Origin: Bacillus zhangzhouensis | GTDB taxonomy: Bacteria; Bacillota; Bacilli; Bacillales; Bacillaceae | Length of the DNA: 64,000 bases | NCBI GenBank assembly: GCA_025809375.1 | Contig: CP099514.1 | Span: 2,356,001-2,420,000, forward strand | Reading direction: 5' to 3' | Notes under the pieces: model-generated | What the model was told of the DNA's origin: nothing | Database searches by the model: none | What the model saw: only the letters and a program-made list of their open reading frames with translations | Translations under genes and position numbers: made by a program | Part shown: positions 1 to 7,208 of the stretch, in pieces | How positions within the stretch are numbered: the stretch's first letter is position 1 | Layout: every line of letters begins with the position of its first letter

Positions 1-843
1 AAAAAAATCATGGATTCAGAGTTGAAAAATATGAATAATGATCCAGGCGTCTTGACACTGCCTGTGATCAGTGAGAAAAACGCACCAAATCTTCATGTGG
101 AGAACAACGAAGTCATCTTAAGCGGATACAGTGATCTATTAAAGAAATTCATGCCGATTCAAAACTCAGGCGATGTGAAGCTTCTCATCAAGAAACCGCT
201 TGATTTGAAAGTCATAGATATGAAGAAAGATTATCTCATTTCTTACAACTTCACTTTTGGCGGTCTGCCTGTTGCCGTCGTGAGTCAAAATGTTTTTCAG
301 CAGCTCGATCAACAGAAAGATCCAAAGCTGCAGCTTGAGAATAACCAATATCTCGCAGTCAATATAAAAGATGCTAAAAATCTTGAACAAGCAAACAGCG
401 TGTTTACATCTTTAAAACTAGGTGACAACAGCATGTCACAATTAGCTTCAGTTCAGCAGCAAAAACAAACAATAGGACTGATGATGTTTGTGGTCGGATT
501 TTTAGGTCTCAGCTTCCTTGTCACATCAGGCTGTATTTTATACTTTAAACAAATGAACGAAAGCGAAGAGGAACAAAATGCCTACACGATTTTGCGTAAG
601 CTTGGTTTTACTGAGAAAGATCTATTAAAAGGCATCCGCCTCAAACAGCTATTTAACTTTGGGATTCCGCTTATCATCGGATTGCTGCACAGTTACTTTG
701 CTATACAATCAGGCTGGTTTTTATTCGGCGAAGAATTGTGGACTCCAATGCTCATCGTCATGTCAATTTACACTGTCTTATATTCTGTCTTCGGATTTCT
801 GTCTGTCCAATATTATAAAAAGGTCATTAAAGAATCCTTGTAA
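1..843 (+). CDS. BceB-like ABC transporter permease, C-terminal part
   Basis: This is the C-terminal end of an FtsX-type permease of the bacitracin/antimicrobial-peptide resistance (BceB/YtsD/YvcS) kind. The reading frame is open back to base 1, so the first ATG at 10 is probably internal and the true start lies before the window. About 150 residues of extracellular-type sequence are followed by three hydrophobic segments (roughly residues 157-181, 213-236 and 244-266 counted from base 10), as in the last three helices of the ten-helix BceB fold. Full-length family members are about 620-660 residues. A terminator follows at once, so this is the last gene of its operon. The substrate cannot be told from the tail alone. 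Confidence 0.82.
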   Translation, partial: KKIMDSELKNMNNDPGVLTLPVISEKNAPNLHVENNEVILSGYSDLLKKFMPIQNSGDVKLLIKKPLDLKVIDMKKDYLISYNFTFGGLPVAVVSQNVFQQLDQQKDPKLQLENNQYLAVNIKDAKNLEQANSVFTSLKLGDNSMSQLASVQQQKQTIGLMMFVVGFLGLSFLVTSGCILYFKQMNESEEEQNAYTILRKLGFTEKDLLKGIRLKQLFNFGIPLIIGLLHSYFAIQSGWFLFGEELWTPMLIVMSIYTVLYSVFGFLSVQYYKKVIKESL

Positions 844-849
844 TCAATT

Positions 850-872
850 CCCCATAGGCATCGCCTATGGGG
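850..872 (+). terminator. Terminator after the permease gene
   Basis: A perfect 9-bp GC-rich stem (CCCCATAGG / CCTATGGGG) with a 5-base loop is followed on the + strand by a T-rich run. It sits between the convergent permease and amidohydrolase genes and may serve both. Confidence 0.8.
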
Positions 873-881
873 TTATTTTAT

Positions 882-2234
882 TTATGAAGGTGTCGATTCA
901 AATTTGTGTGATAAAATATGATCTCTTGCCTCATAAGCTTTTCGTTTGACCTCTTCTAGGTTCACACCGACAAGCTTTCCGTTCTGTTTCAGTGCTTTTC
1001 CAGCAACATAAACAGAATCAACATTTGAAGGATGTGCCGTTTGGACAACGGCTCCAGCTGGATCTGTCATCGGAAGAAGATTCATGCTTGTCCGATCGAT
1101 CAGAATGAAATCAGCTTCTTTCCCAGGTGTAAGCGATCCAATTTTATGATCGAGCTGTAATGCACGAGCGCCATTGATCGTCGCAGCCTCGAGCATTTGA
1201 TAAGCAGACAGCCCAAGTTCAGGCCCCGGCATGGTCCCATCCATTAAACACGATTGGTTTTGGATCGCGCGCTCTGCCTGAAGCCCGAATTTCATTTGGG
1301 CAAACAAATCTCCTCCTGTTGCTGTCACTACGTCTACACCGAGCGTTGGAAGAACACCTTGTTCAATCGCAAGTCCTGTGACAGGATAACCGTGCCCCAT
1401 CATCATTTCAATTTCAGGTGTAATGGATATGGAGCTTCCGCTGTCTGCCAGCATCTTCATTTGGTCCGCATCGATTGCATTAATATGCACCATGTTCAAA
1501 TCCGGTCCGAGTAACCCTGCTTTGTGAAGCCGCTCAATCGATCGATCCTCCGTTCCCCAATTCCCAAAGCCGATGTGCATACTGCAGAGAACATCTAGAG
1601 ACCGGGCTGTTTCAATTTCAAATGTCGATGTCTCCCATGAAGAAAACTCTGGACCACGTATCGCAAGTCCCATTGTTAACAGCTGATCTGATGATTGAAA
1701 ATGCTTTTTTTTCACACGTACTGCGTCCTCCATATTAGTGAGCGTACTCTCCCTATTCCAATATTCAGCATCTCCAGAGGAACCAAAAGCAAAAACAGCT
1801 CGTATGCCCGCATCTTTTAATCCTCCAATGAGCTCTTCTGTATGGTCCATTGAATTGATCATCGTCCAATCTAAAAACGTGGTCACGCCTGCATCTAAAG
1901 CCTCTAATGCCCCTAAATAATTGGCAATTCGATCGTCGGATGGGCGTCTCATCGCTCCATAGTTGCCATAATAGATTTTGTTCAAATATGTTTGCAAAGA
2001 CCAATCTGTCCCTATGCCTCTGATGACTGACTGCCACACATGTCGATGTGTATCCACAAGCCCCGGCATGATCACCATATCGGACGCATCGACAATGTCA
2101 GCCTCATTTGCTTCAATGAAAGATCCGACCTCTAAAATGTGTGTCCCTTCAATTAATAAATCTCCTTTTTCTAAAAAACCTACAGTTGGATCAAGTGTTA
2201 AAATCGCGGCACCTTTAAACAATGTTTTCTTCAT
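882..2234 (-). CDS. Amidohydrolase family protein (deaminase/chlorohydrolase type)
   Basis: A 450-residue metal-dependent hydrolase of the amidohydrolase superfamily, in the cytosine deaminase / TrzN / 8-oxoguanine deaminase-like branch. Metal-ligand motifs are visible: GLVDTHRHVWQ near residue 65, a second histidine in LCSMHIGFGN, a third in MVHINA, and the aspartate in LGVDVVTATGGD. The C-terminal composite-sandwich domain ends with the usual GKEADFILID element. The ATG at 2234 is chosen because an AAGGGGG ribosome site lies just upstream; the longer reading from 2252 would begin inside it. It is probably cytoplasmic. Substrate is not predictable beyond a ring amine or halide; nucleobase or pterin deamination is a guess. 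Confidence 0.8.
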   Translation of the reverse strand: MKKTLFKGAAILTLDPTVGFLEKGDLLIEGTHILEVGSFIEANEADIVDASDMVIMPGLVDTHRHVWQSVIRGIGTDWSLQTYLNKIYYGNYGAMRRPSDDRIANYLGALEALDAGVTTFLDWTMINSMDHTEELIGGLKDAGIRAVFAFGSSGDAEYWNRESTLTNMEDAVRVKKKHFQSSDQLLTMGLAIRGPEFSSWETSTFEIETARSLDVLCSMHIGFGNWGTEDRSIERLHKAGLLGPDLNMVHINAIDADQMKMLADSGSSISITPEIEMMMGHGYPVTGLAIEQGVLPTLGVDVVTATGGDLFAQMKFGLQAERAIQNQSCLMDGTMPGPELGLSAYQMLEAATINGARALQLDHKIGSLTPGKEADFILIDRTSMNLLPMTDPAGAVVQTAHPSNVDSVYVAGKALKQNGKLVGVNLEEVKRKAYEARDHILSHKFESTPS

Positions 2235-2337
2235 CCATATCCCCCTTTTCAAATGACGAGGAAGAGTTCTCTCTCCCTCACTGTCATTTTAGAACATAAA
2301 AGGATCAATTTAGAAGAAAAGTGACTCACTAATTGGT

Positions 2338-2925
2338 TTATTTGTTGATATTTCTAAAATAGTTGTAGATTCGTTTTAATTTGACCTCATGTTTTCCTTT
2401 TGGGCTTTCCATCAAGCCGAACTCAAAGAACTTCACTGGTTTGATTCCGACATATTGTAAGAGGGCTCGTTTCATTAACATCTTGTGTGCATTTTGCAAA
2501 AAGAACAAAGGATAATTGGTTGGCCCTTGCATCGTCGATACACAAACAGCACTTTTTCCTTTTAACAGTCCTTCTGGAAGCAGCCCGCCTGTTTGACGAT
2601 AAGCAAAATTCGCAGCAAATATGCGGTCAATAAAGCCAAGCAGCATGGCTGGGGGTCTTCCCCACCAAATAGGATATACGAAAACAATTTTGTCCGCCCA
2701 TTTGATCTTCTCCTGATACACGCGAATATCAGGGTCCTTATGCATGTCACGTCTTTTTTTCTCTTGATTAAAAATGAGTACAGGATCAAATTCTTCTTTG
2801 TATAAATCGATGATTTTCACTTCATGAACTAGTGGATTTTCTTCACTGCCTTTCATGATTTCTTTTAAAAAAGCACCATTTAAACTATTGTGATGGGGGT
2901 GAGTATAAATAATGAGTACATTCAT
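2338..2925 (-). CDS. NAD(P)H-dependent quinone oxidoreductase, flavodoxin-like fold
   Basis: A 195-residue member of the NQO1/KefF/YwrO/MdaB family, which reduces quinones or electrophiles by two electrons using FMN or FAD. The phosphate-binding start IIYTHPHHNSLNGAF and the segment YPIWWGRPPAMLLGF are diagnostic. The start at 2925 follows an AGGAGAT ribosome site 7 bases upstream. It is transcribed divergently from the MarR gene at 3043 through a shared promoter-operator (2942-3010). That arrangement is typical of redox or electrophile sensors controlling a detoxifying reductase. The inducer is unknown. Confidence 0.85.
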   Translation of the reverse strand: MNVLIIYTHPHHNSLNGAFLKEIMKGSEENPLVHEVKIIDLYKEEFDPVLIFNQEKKRRDMHKDPDIRVYQEKIKWADKIVFVYPIWWGRPPAMLLGFIDRIFAANFAYRQTGGLLPEGLLKGKSAVCVSTMQGPTNYPLFFLQNAHKMLMKRALLQYVGIKPVKFFEFGLMESPKGKHEVKLKRIYNYFRNINK

Positions 2926-2941
2926 GTATGATCTCCTTTTA

Positions 2942-3010
2942 TTATCATTTGATAACAAAATGATACACCTCCATTAAATAGTTGTCAAATGATAATTGTT
3001 TTTTGATAAT
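2942..3010. promoter_or_regulatory. Divergent promoters and MarR operators
   Basis: Two related inverted repeats lie here: TTATCATTTGATAA (2942-2955) and TTGTCAAATGATAA (2982-2995), plus a half site TGATAA at 3004. The rightward promoter reads TTGTCA (2982-2987), 17 bp, GATAAT (3005-3010). The leftward promoter reads TTGACA (2988-2983), 17 bp, TATCAT (2965-2960). Both -35 boxes sit inside the second repeat, and the first repeat covers the leftward start region. One MarR dimer could therefore shut both genes. Binding by the adjacent MarR protein is inferred. Confidence 0.75.
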
Positions 3011-3042
3011 AATTTTGGTATGTTACGTAGGAGGTGATAAAC

Positions 3043-3489
3043 ATGAAACATCCCCATTTCTTCAAGGAATTCGTCGCATTTGCTTCTACTTTTTCAGAGC
3101 TGAAGCACGCCCTGATGAACAAAGTCAAACCAGCTAACCTAACAACCTTACAATACTTAATACTAGAGCAACTAGCTGTTAGCGAGCCGCTTACGCCAAG
3201 TGAAATTGCCGACTGTCAACACATGTCTCTTCCGAATGTCAGTAGAGAACTTAAAAAACTGCACGAGAAACAATTCATTGATAGAGAAGAAGACCGTGAT
3301 GACAAACGAAAACATGTCATTAAGCTGTCTGACAAAGGCCGTGCTTGTATGAATGAAGCCTTCCAACATATTGAAGGGGTGCTATTAGACAGCCTATCTT
3401 CCTCCGATATAGAACAAATGGATGATATCATTCAAGCTCTCCGCCTTTTAAATCAAACGATTTTCAAAAAAGAACCTAAAAAAGCATGA
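3043..3489 (+). CDS. MarR-family transcriptional regulator
   Basis: A 148-residue winged-helix regulator of the MarR family. The recognition region reads LTPSEIADCQHMSLPNVSREL, and the wing has the usual DRDDKRKHVIKLSDKG. No conserved redox cysteine pair typical of OhrR is obvious; cysteines occur near residues 58 and 108. The ATG at 3043 lies 8 bases after AGGAGG; the upstream GTG at 3034 overlaps that site and was rejected. Its divergent neighbour is a quinone reductase, so it is likely an autorepressor that responds to quinones or other electrophiles. Confidence 0.85.
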   Translation: MKHPHFFKEFVAFASTFSELKHALMNKVKPANLTTLQYLILEQLAVSEPLTPSEIADCQHMSLPNVSRELKKLHEKQFIDREEDRDDKRKHVIKLSDKGRACMNEAFQHIEGVLLDSLSSSDIEQMDDIIQALRLLNQTIFKKEPKKA

Positions 3490-3517
3490 GCGTATCGTTC
3501 ATGCAAAGGATTTTTTA
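3484..3517 (+). terminator. Terminator of the MarR gene
   Basis: The stem GCATGA / TCATGC (3484-3489 with 3499-3504) is followed by a T-rich run; it overlaps the MarR stop codon. Confidence 0.55.
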
Positions 3518-3522
3518 TTTTA

Positions 3523-3699
3523 TTAATCAAGAGATGCTAAAAGATACGTAATGAGACCAACAATGGGAATGATCGGGATCATGAATTTCAATGTGGTGCT
3601 TGTATCCTTATATAAATTCCACAGCAACACTGGTATACCAAATGTCAACGTATCAAGAATGGCAAGAACTACTCCCTTGCGCTGTTCTTTATGAGCCAT
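3523..3699 (-). CDS. Small two-helix membrane protein, unknown
   Basis: A 58-residue reading frame starts with ATG at 3699 behind a weak AGGGGAG site. The product begins MAHKEQRKG and has two hydrophobic stretches (about residues 10-27 and 39-56) joined by a short charged turn. No family is recognised. The frame, hydrophobic pattern and position just upstream of the MarR terminator on the opposite strand support a real gene, but function is unknown. Confidence 0.5.
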   Translation of the reverse strand: MAHKEQRKGVVLAILDTLTFGIPVLLWNLYKDTSTTLKFMIPIIPIVGLITYLLASLD

Positions 3700-3732
3700 T
3701 CTAAAAACTCCCCTTTTTGGTTGATATGGAAC

Positions 3733-4152
3733 TTATTTTCCATTTTGAAAGAAATATGATTTCAAATTCCCTTTCTCATCGTATTCTGCAAGTTGAATAT
3801 AGTGGGCTTTTATTTGACCTAGTGAAACGGCAATGAAGGAAACATTATTTAATAGCTGATGACCTGTCTCCTTCTTTTTCAGATAAAAATAAACAACATC
3901 CGTTTTAGCAGCGTTCAAATGAACCACTGCACTTTCTCCATTTAATAGATAACCTTGCTTTTCGGCTAATTCTTTTGCCTGTAAAAATTGAGAGCTTCTT
4001 TTTGCCTTTTTAATGCGTTTTTCTGCTACTTTATCATTTTGTATCTTTTTAAAGGGCTCGTTCTCCTTTATGGTAACTGCCTTTCCTACAGGGTATTGTC
4101 CGAATAAAAGTGATATGAACAATAACACACAAAATATTTTTCTTATCTTCAT
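3733..4152 (-). CDS. Predicted secreted protein, unknown function
   Basis: A 139-residue protein with a clear signal peptide: a lysine/arginine start, a hydrophobic core around residues 7-20 (FCVLLFISLLFG) and a probable cleavage near residues 24-27. The mature part is lysine-rich. Its second half resembles a small mixed alpha/beta domain and contains VVYFYLKKKETG. A strong AAGGAGG site precedes two adjacent ATGs; the second (4152) has the better spacing, so the first at 4155 remains possible. I do not recognise a family. Neighbours are a small membrane protein downstream and a decayed exporter upstream. Confidence 0.6.
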   Translation of the reverse strand: MKIRKIFCVLLFISLLFGQYPVGKAVTIKENEPFKKIQNDKVAEKRIKKAKRSSQFLQAKELAEKQGYLLNGESAVVHLNAAKTDVVYFYLKKKETGHQLLNNVSFIAVSLGQIKAHYIQLAEYDEKGNLKSYFFQNGK

Positions 4153-4342
4153 CATTTAACCTCCTTTAGTAAACTTAATCAAAAACCTCTTAAGGAAAAT
4201 AATGTAATATACTTTTTTTACCAATAGGCCAGCTAGAGATAATGTAGCATATATCCTATGTCTTATCATTTCCTCTAGGCAATTGAATGTGATCTTCCTA
4301 TTGAGATCATACTGATACTGGCTAAATAGCCTTTTCAATACA

Positions 4343-4375
4343 CAAAAAAGCGCAGGACCTTTAAGGCCAAACGCT
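4343..4375 (-). terminator. Terminator after the LysE-type pseudogene
   Basis: On the minus strand an AGCG...CGCT stem enclosing GGCC/GGTCC is followed by six T residues. It resembles the hairpin at 5054-5086, including the shared segment AAACGCTTCTC read on the + strand. Confidence 0.6.
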
Positions 4376-4400
4376 TCTCTCTTTTTTTTCTTATGTATTT

Positions 4401-5013
4401 TTATACAATCAATTGATATCCAATGTATAACGCAACAAGCCAAATCATGACTGCTGAAGCTTTATTGATACGGTTCATCCACTTGCCCTTTGTGTCTAAC
4501 TTCCCTAGCATCTTCCCTAAAAGAGCGAGCCCAATAAACCATAATCAGGACACGATGATATACAAGCGAGGGTAAACGCCCATTTTTCTGCCCCGTTATA
4601 TTGAAGGGAATTTGTGCCAATCACGCCAATGGTATCGAGAATGGCATGGGGATTTAAAAGTGAAACTGAACAGGCAAAGAGAATTTGTTTTCTCGCAGGC
4701 ATGAATTCCTGCTTCTCTTTAGCACCTGTTGATGAACTTGTGTTCCACACGGACCATCCCATATATACTAAAAAACAAAATCCAATGAGATAAAGACACA
4801 TTTGCAACATCGGAATGGTGAACACCACAACAGAAACCCCAATGACAGCTAACGCAATTAAAAGTGTGTCACAAAAGCAGTGATAACGACAGGTAAAGCC
4901 TGATATAATCGCGGCTGAAGTGCTCCTTGCTGAAATACAAATACATTTTGTGCGCCCAATGGTAAAATGAGGCCAAAGGCAAGCACAATTCCATGAACGA
5001 TGGTAATGAACAT
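4401..5013 (-). pseudogene. Decayed LysE/ArgO-type amino acid exporter
   Basis: Read with corrections, this encodes a protein of about 204 residues of the LysE/RhtB exporter family, starting MFITIVHGIVLAFGLILPLG (ATG at 5011-5013) and ending at TAA 4401-4403. Three lesions break it. There is a one-base deletion in the A/T run at 4873-4876, where TAFCDTLL is expected, and a one-base deletion near 4555-4563. A TGA lies at 4545-4547 where family members have tryptophan (SWLW). Length, hydrophobic pattern and the LNPHAILDTIGVIGT motif (N-P in helix 3 region) support the family. The first lesion is in a short homopolymer and could be a sequencing error, but three independent lesions argue for real decay. 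Confidence 0.8.
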
Positions 5014-5053
5014 CTTCTAACATTCTCCTTTTCCAGCAGAATTGATTATCCAT

Positions 5054-5086
5054 AAAAAAAGCGCTGGATGCTTCCATCCAAACGCT
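5054..5086 (-). terminator. Terminator of the acyl-CoA ligase gene
   Basis: On the minus strand an AGCG...CGCT stem containing TGGATG / CATCCA with a GAAG-type loop ends in seven T residues. It lies 14 bases beyond the stop codon of the 5100-6680 gene. Confidence 0.7.
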
Positions 5087-5099
5087 TCTCGCTTCTTTA

Positions 5100-6680
5100 T
5101 TATTGACCTTTTCGTGCAAGCTCTCTTTCTCTCAGCTCGACACGACGAATTTTCGCTGACGGTGTTTTTGGCAGTTCGTCAATGAATTCGATTTCTCTTG
5201 GGTATTTGTACGGTGCTGTTGTGTTTTTCACATGTGTTTGCAGCTCTTTGATCAGTTCATCACTTTGATCCGTTCCATCACGAAGGACGACGTATGCTTT
5301 CACGATTGATCCTCTGATTTCATCTGGGCTCGCCACAACTGCACATTCTTTCACTGCTGGATGCTTGATCAGTGCATCTTCTACTTCAAACGGTCCAATC
5401 GTATAGCCTGAGCTGACAATAATGTCATCTCTGCGGCTTTCAAACCAGAAGTACCCATCTTCATCTTTTTTCGCGCGGTCACCCGTAATAAAGTAATTGC
5501 CGCGGCTCTGCGCCTTTGTACGCTCTTCATCTTTGTAATATTCCTTAAATAGAGCCGGTGTTTCTAGATGGACCGCAATGTCACCAATTTCTCCAGGAGC
5601 GCAGACGTTTCCGTCCTCATCAATGATATCGACTTCGTTGCCAGGGGTTGGTTTTCCCATACTGCCTGGCTTGATGTCCATTCCTTTTAGCACCCCTACG
5701 AGCAGTGTGCTTTCAGTTTGGCCATAGCCGTCTCGTACGTCTATATCGAAATGCGTTTTAAAAGTATCAATGACTTCACGGTTCAGCGGCTCTCCTGCAG
5801 AAACAGCACTATGCAGCTTTGGCAGCTCATACTGACTCAAATCATCTACTTTTGCCATAAAGCGATATTCTGTCGGTGTGCAGCATAGGACATTGATTTC
5901 ATTTTTTTGAAGCAGCTCTAAATATGTATTTGGATTGAATTTCCCTCCGTACACAAAGCCTTCTGCCCCGCTTCCTAACACAGATAAAAGCGGGCTCCAC
6001 ACCCATTTTTGCCAGCCTGGTCCTGCTGTTGCCCATACTTTATCTCCTTCATTGATGGAGAGCCATGCTTTGGCAGCTGTGCGTAAATGTGCATACGCCC
6101 ATCCGTGTGTATGAACAACCCCTTTTGGGTTCCCTGTTGTACCTGATGTATAGGATAAAAACGCCATGTCTGTGCGTTTTGTATCTGCCAACTCAAGTTC
6201 GTTTGATTGCTCTTCCTTTTGCGCTAGAATGTTTGGCCAGCCATAGTCGTTTTCACCAATTGAGAATGTTTTAAAATCGTGTGGCTGTTTGATTCCGTCG
6301 AACGATTGAATGAATGAAGAATAAACGATCGCTCCCTTTGCTTCTGCGTGTTCAATTCGGTAATCTAAATCTTTCGCACGCAGCATTTCAGAACAAGGAA
6401 TCACGACCATTCCTGTTTTCAAAATCGCTATATAAATGCTGTATGCCTCGAGCATGCGGGGCACCATCACAATGATTTTATCGCCTTTTTTGAAGCCTGC
6501 ATTTAATAAAACATGTCCAATTTTATTTGCCTCGTCCACTAATGCTGCATATGTTACATGCGATTCGCAGCCATTGCCGTCCTGCCAGTGCAGGGCCATT
6601 TTCTCCTGGTCATGACTGAACGCTTCAATCTCACTGACTAAGTTATATTGTTCTGGTGCAATTAAGTCTTTTCTTTTCAT
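5100..6680 (-). CDS. ytcI: Acyl-CoA synthetase (AMP-forming), YtcI
   Basis: A 526-residue member of the ANL adenylating superfamily, close in length to B. subtilis YtcI. It forms an acyl-adenylate and then the CoA thioester. The phosphate loop YTSGTTGNPKGVVHTH lies around residues 175-190, the GYGQTE adenine motif near 318, the ITGD hinge motif near 400, and the C-terminal catalytic lysine is in PKTPSAKIRR near 510. The ATG follows AAAGGAG by 7 bases. Sequence resembles AcsA (23566-25290) but is shorter, and a medium-chain or fatty acid substrate is more likely than acetate. A palindrome upstream (6714-6725) may be an operator. Confidence 0.88.
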   Translation of the reverse strand: MKRKDLIAPEQYNLVSEIEAFSHDQEKMALHWQDGNGCESHVTYAALVDEANKIGHVLLNAGFKKGDKIIVMVPRMLEAYSIYIAILKTGMVVIPCSEMLRAKDLDYRIEHAEAKGAIVYSSFIQSFDGIKQPHDFKTFSIGENDYGWPNILAQKEEQSNELELADTKRTDMAFLSYTSGTTGNPKGVVHTHGWAYAHLRTAAKAWLSINEGDKVWATAGPGWQKWVWSPLLSVLGSGAEGFVYGGKFNPNTYLELLQKNEINVLCCTPTEYRFMAKVDDLSQYELPKLHSAVSAGEPLNREVIDTFKTHFDIDVRDGYGQTESTLLVGVLKGMDIKPGSMGKPTPGNEVDIIDEDGNVCAPGEIGDIAVHLETPALFKEYYKDEERTKAQSRGNYFITGDRAKKDEDGYFWFESRRDDIIVSSGYTIGPFEVEDALIKHPAVKECAVVASPDEIRGSIVKAYVVLRDGTDQSDELIKELQTHVKNTTAPYKYPREIEFIDELPKTPSAKIRRVELRERELARKGQ

Positions 6681-6713
6681 GGTACAACTCCTTTAGCCTC
6701 TTTCTTATGAAAC

Positions 6714-6725
6714 GAAACATGTTTC
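6714..6725. promoter_or_regulatory. Palindrome upstream of ytcI, candidate operator
   Basis: GAAACATGTTTC is a perfect 12-bp palindrome 34 bases upstream of the ytcI start, with an additional GAAAC just to its left. It fits a dimeric regulator site, but the protein cannot be named from the sequence. Confidence 0.35.
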
Positions 6726-6850
6726 AATTTACCTATTCTAACACTCATAACTGAAAAATGCTTGGATTAGGACCTACTCCTAATATTATGCCATAATTTT
6801 TTTCATCCGTCTCCTTTTTTAAAAATATTCTAACTATTTATCTGTACAAA

Positions 6851-6878
6851 AAGAAAAAGAGCGGGAATGATCCCGCTC
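6851..6878 (-). terminator. Terminator of sspA
   Basis: GAGCGGGA / TCCCGCTC with a 4-base loop (6859-6878) is followed on the minus strand by a T-rich run, 29 bases after the sspA stop. Confidence 0.85.
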
Positions 6879-6906
6879 ATAAGCCATAGCTTTTCAATTG
6901 TGTGTC

Positions 6907-7119
6907 TTAGAAAGATCCGCCACCCATATGTTGTTGAGCGTAAGATACAAGACGCTTAGTGATTTCTCCACCAACTGATCCGTTAGCGCGAGATGTTGTT
7001 TCTGCACCAAGGTTTACACCAAATTCAGAAGCGATTTCATACTTCATTTGGTCGATAGCTTGTGCAGCGCCTGGTACTAGTAATTGGTTAGAACTGCTTT
7101 GTCTGTTTTGTTGAGCCAT
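6907..7119 (-). CDS. sspA: Alpha/beta-type small acid-soluble spore protein
   Basis: This 70-residue SASP coats DNA in the forespore core and protects it from UV and hydrolysis. The two family signatures are present: [20 protein letters not shown], which includes the germination protease (GPR) cleavage motif [15 protein letters not shown] region, and [10 protein letters not shown] near the C-terminus. It aligns end to end with B. subtilis SspA and has the same neighbours (ytcI, thiI). An AAGGAGGTG site precedes the ATG. A sigma-G promoter lies upstream, so expression should be limited to the late forespore. Confidence 0.96.
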   Translation of the reverse strand: MAQQNRQSSSNQLLVPGAAQAIDQMKYEIASEFGVNLGAETTSRANGSVGGEITKRLVSYAQQHMGGGSF

Positions 7120-7142
7120 GTGTTCTCACCTCCTTGTGAATA

Positions 7143-7172
7143 TAGAATGTGTAGAAACACATGACTTCATGC
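7143..7172 (-). promoter_or_regulatory. Sigma-G promoter of sspA
   Basis: On the minus strand GCATGA (7172-7167), 17 bp, CATTCTA (7149-7143) matches the forespore sigma-G pattern GNATR / CATNNTA, upstream of a SASP gene as expected. Confidence 0.75.
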
Positions 7173-7208
7173 GATTGATTTTATGGTAATTATTATGAAA
7201 TGTTCGTT

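Noticed and set aside
4156-4443. 95-codon minus-strand open frame after the exporter pseudogene
   Set aside because: It runs through the terminator hairpin at 4343-4375 and the 3' end of the pseudogene, has no ribosome site and an implausible composition.
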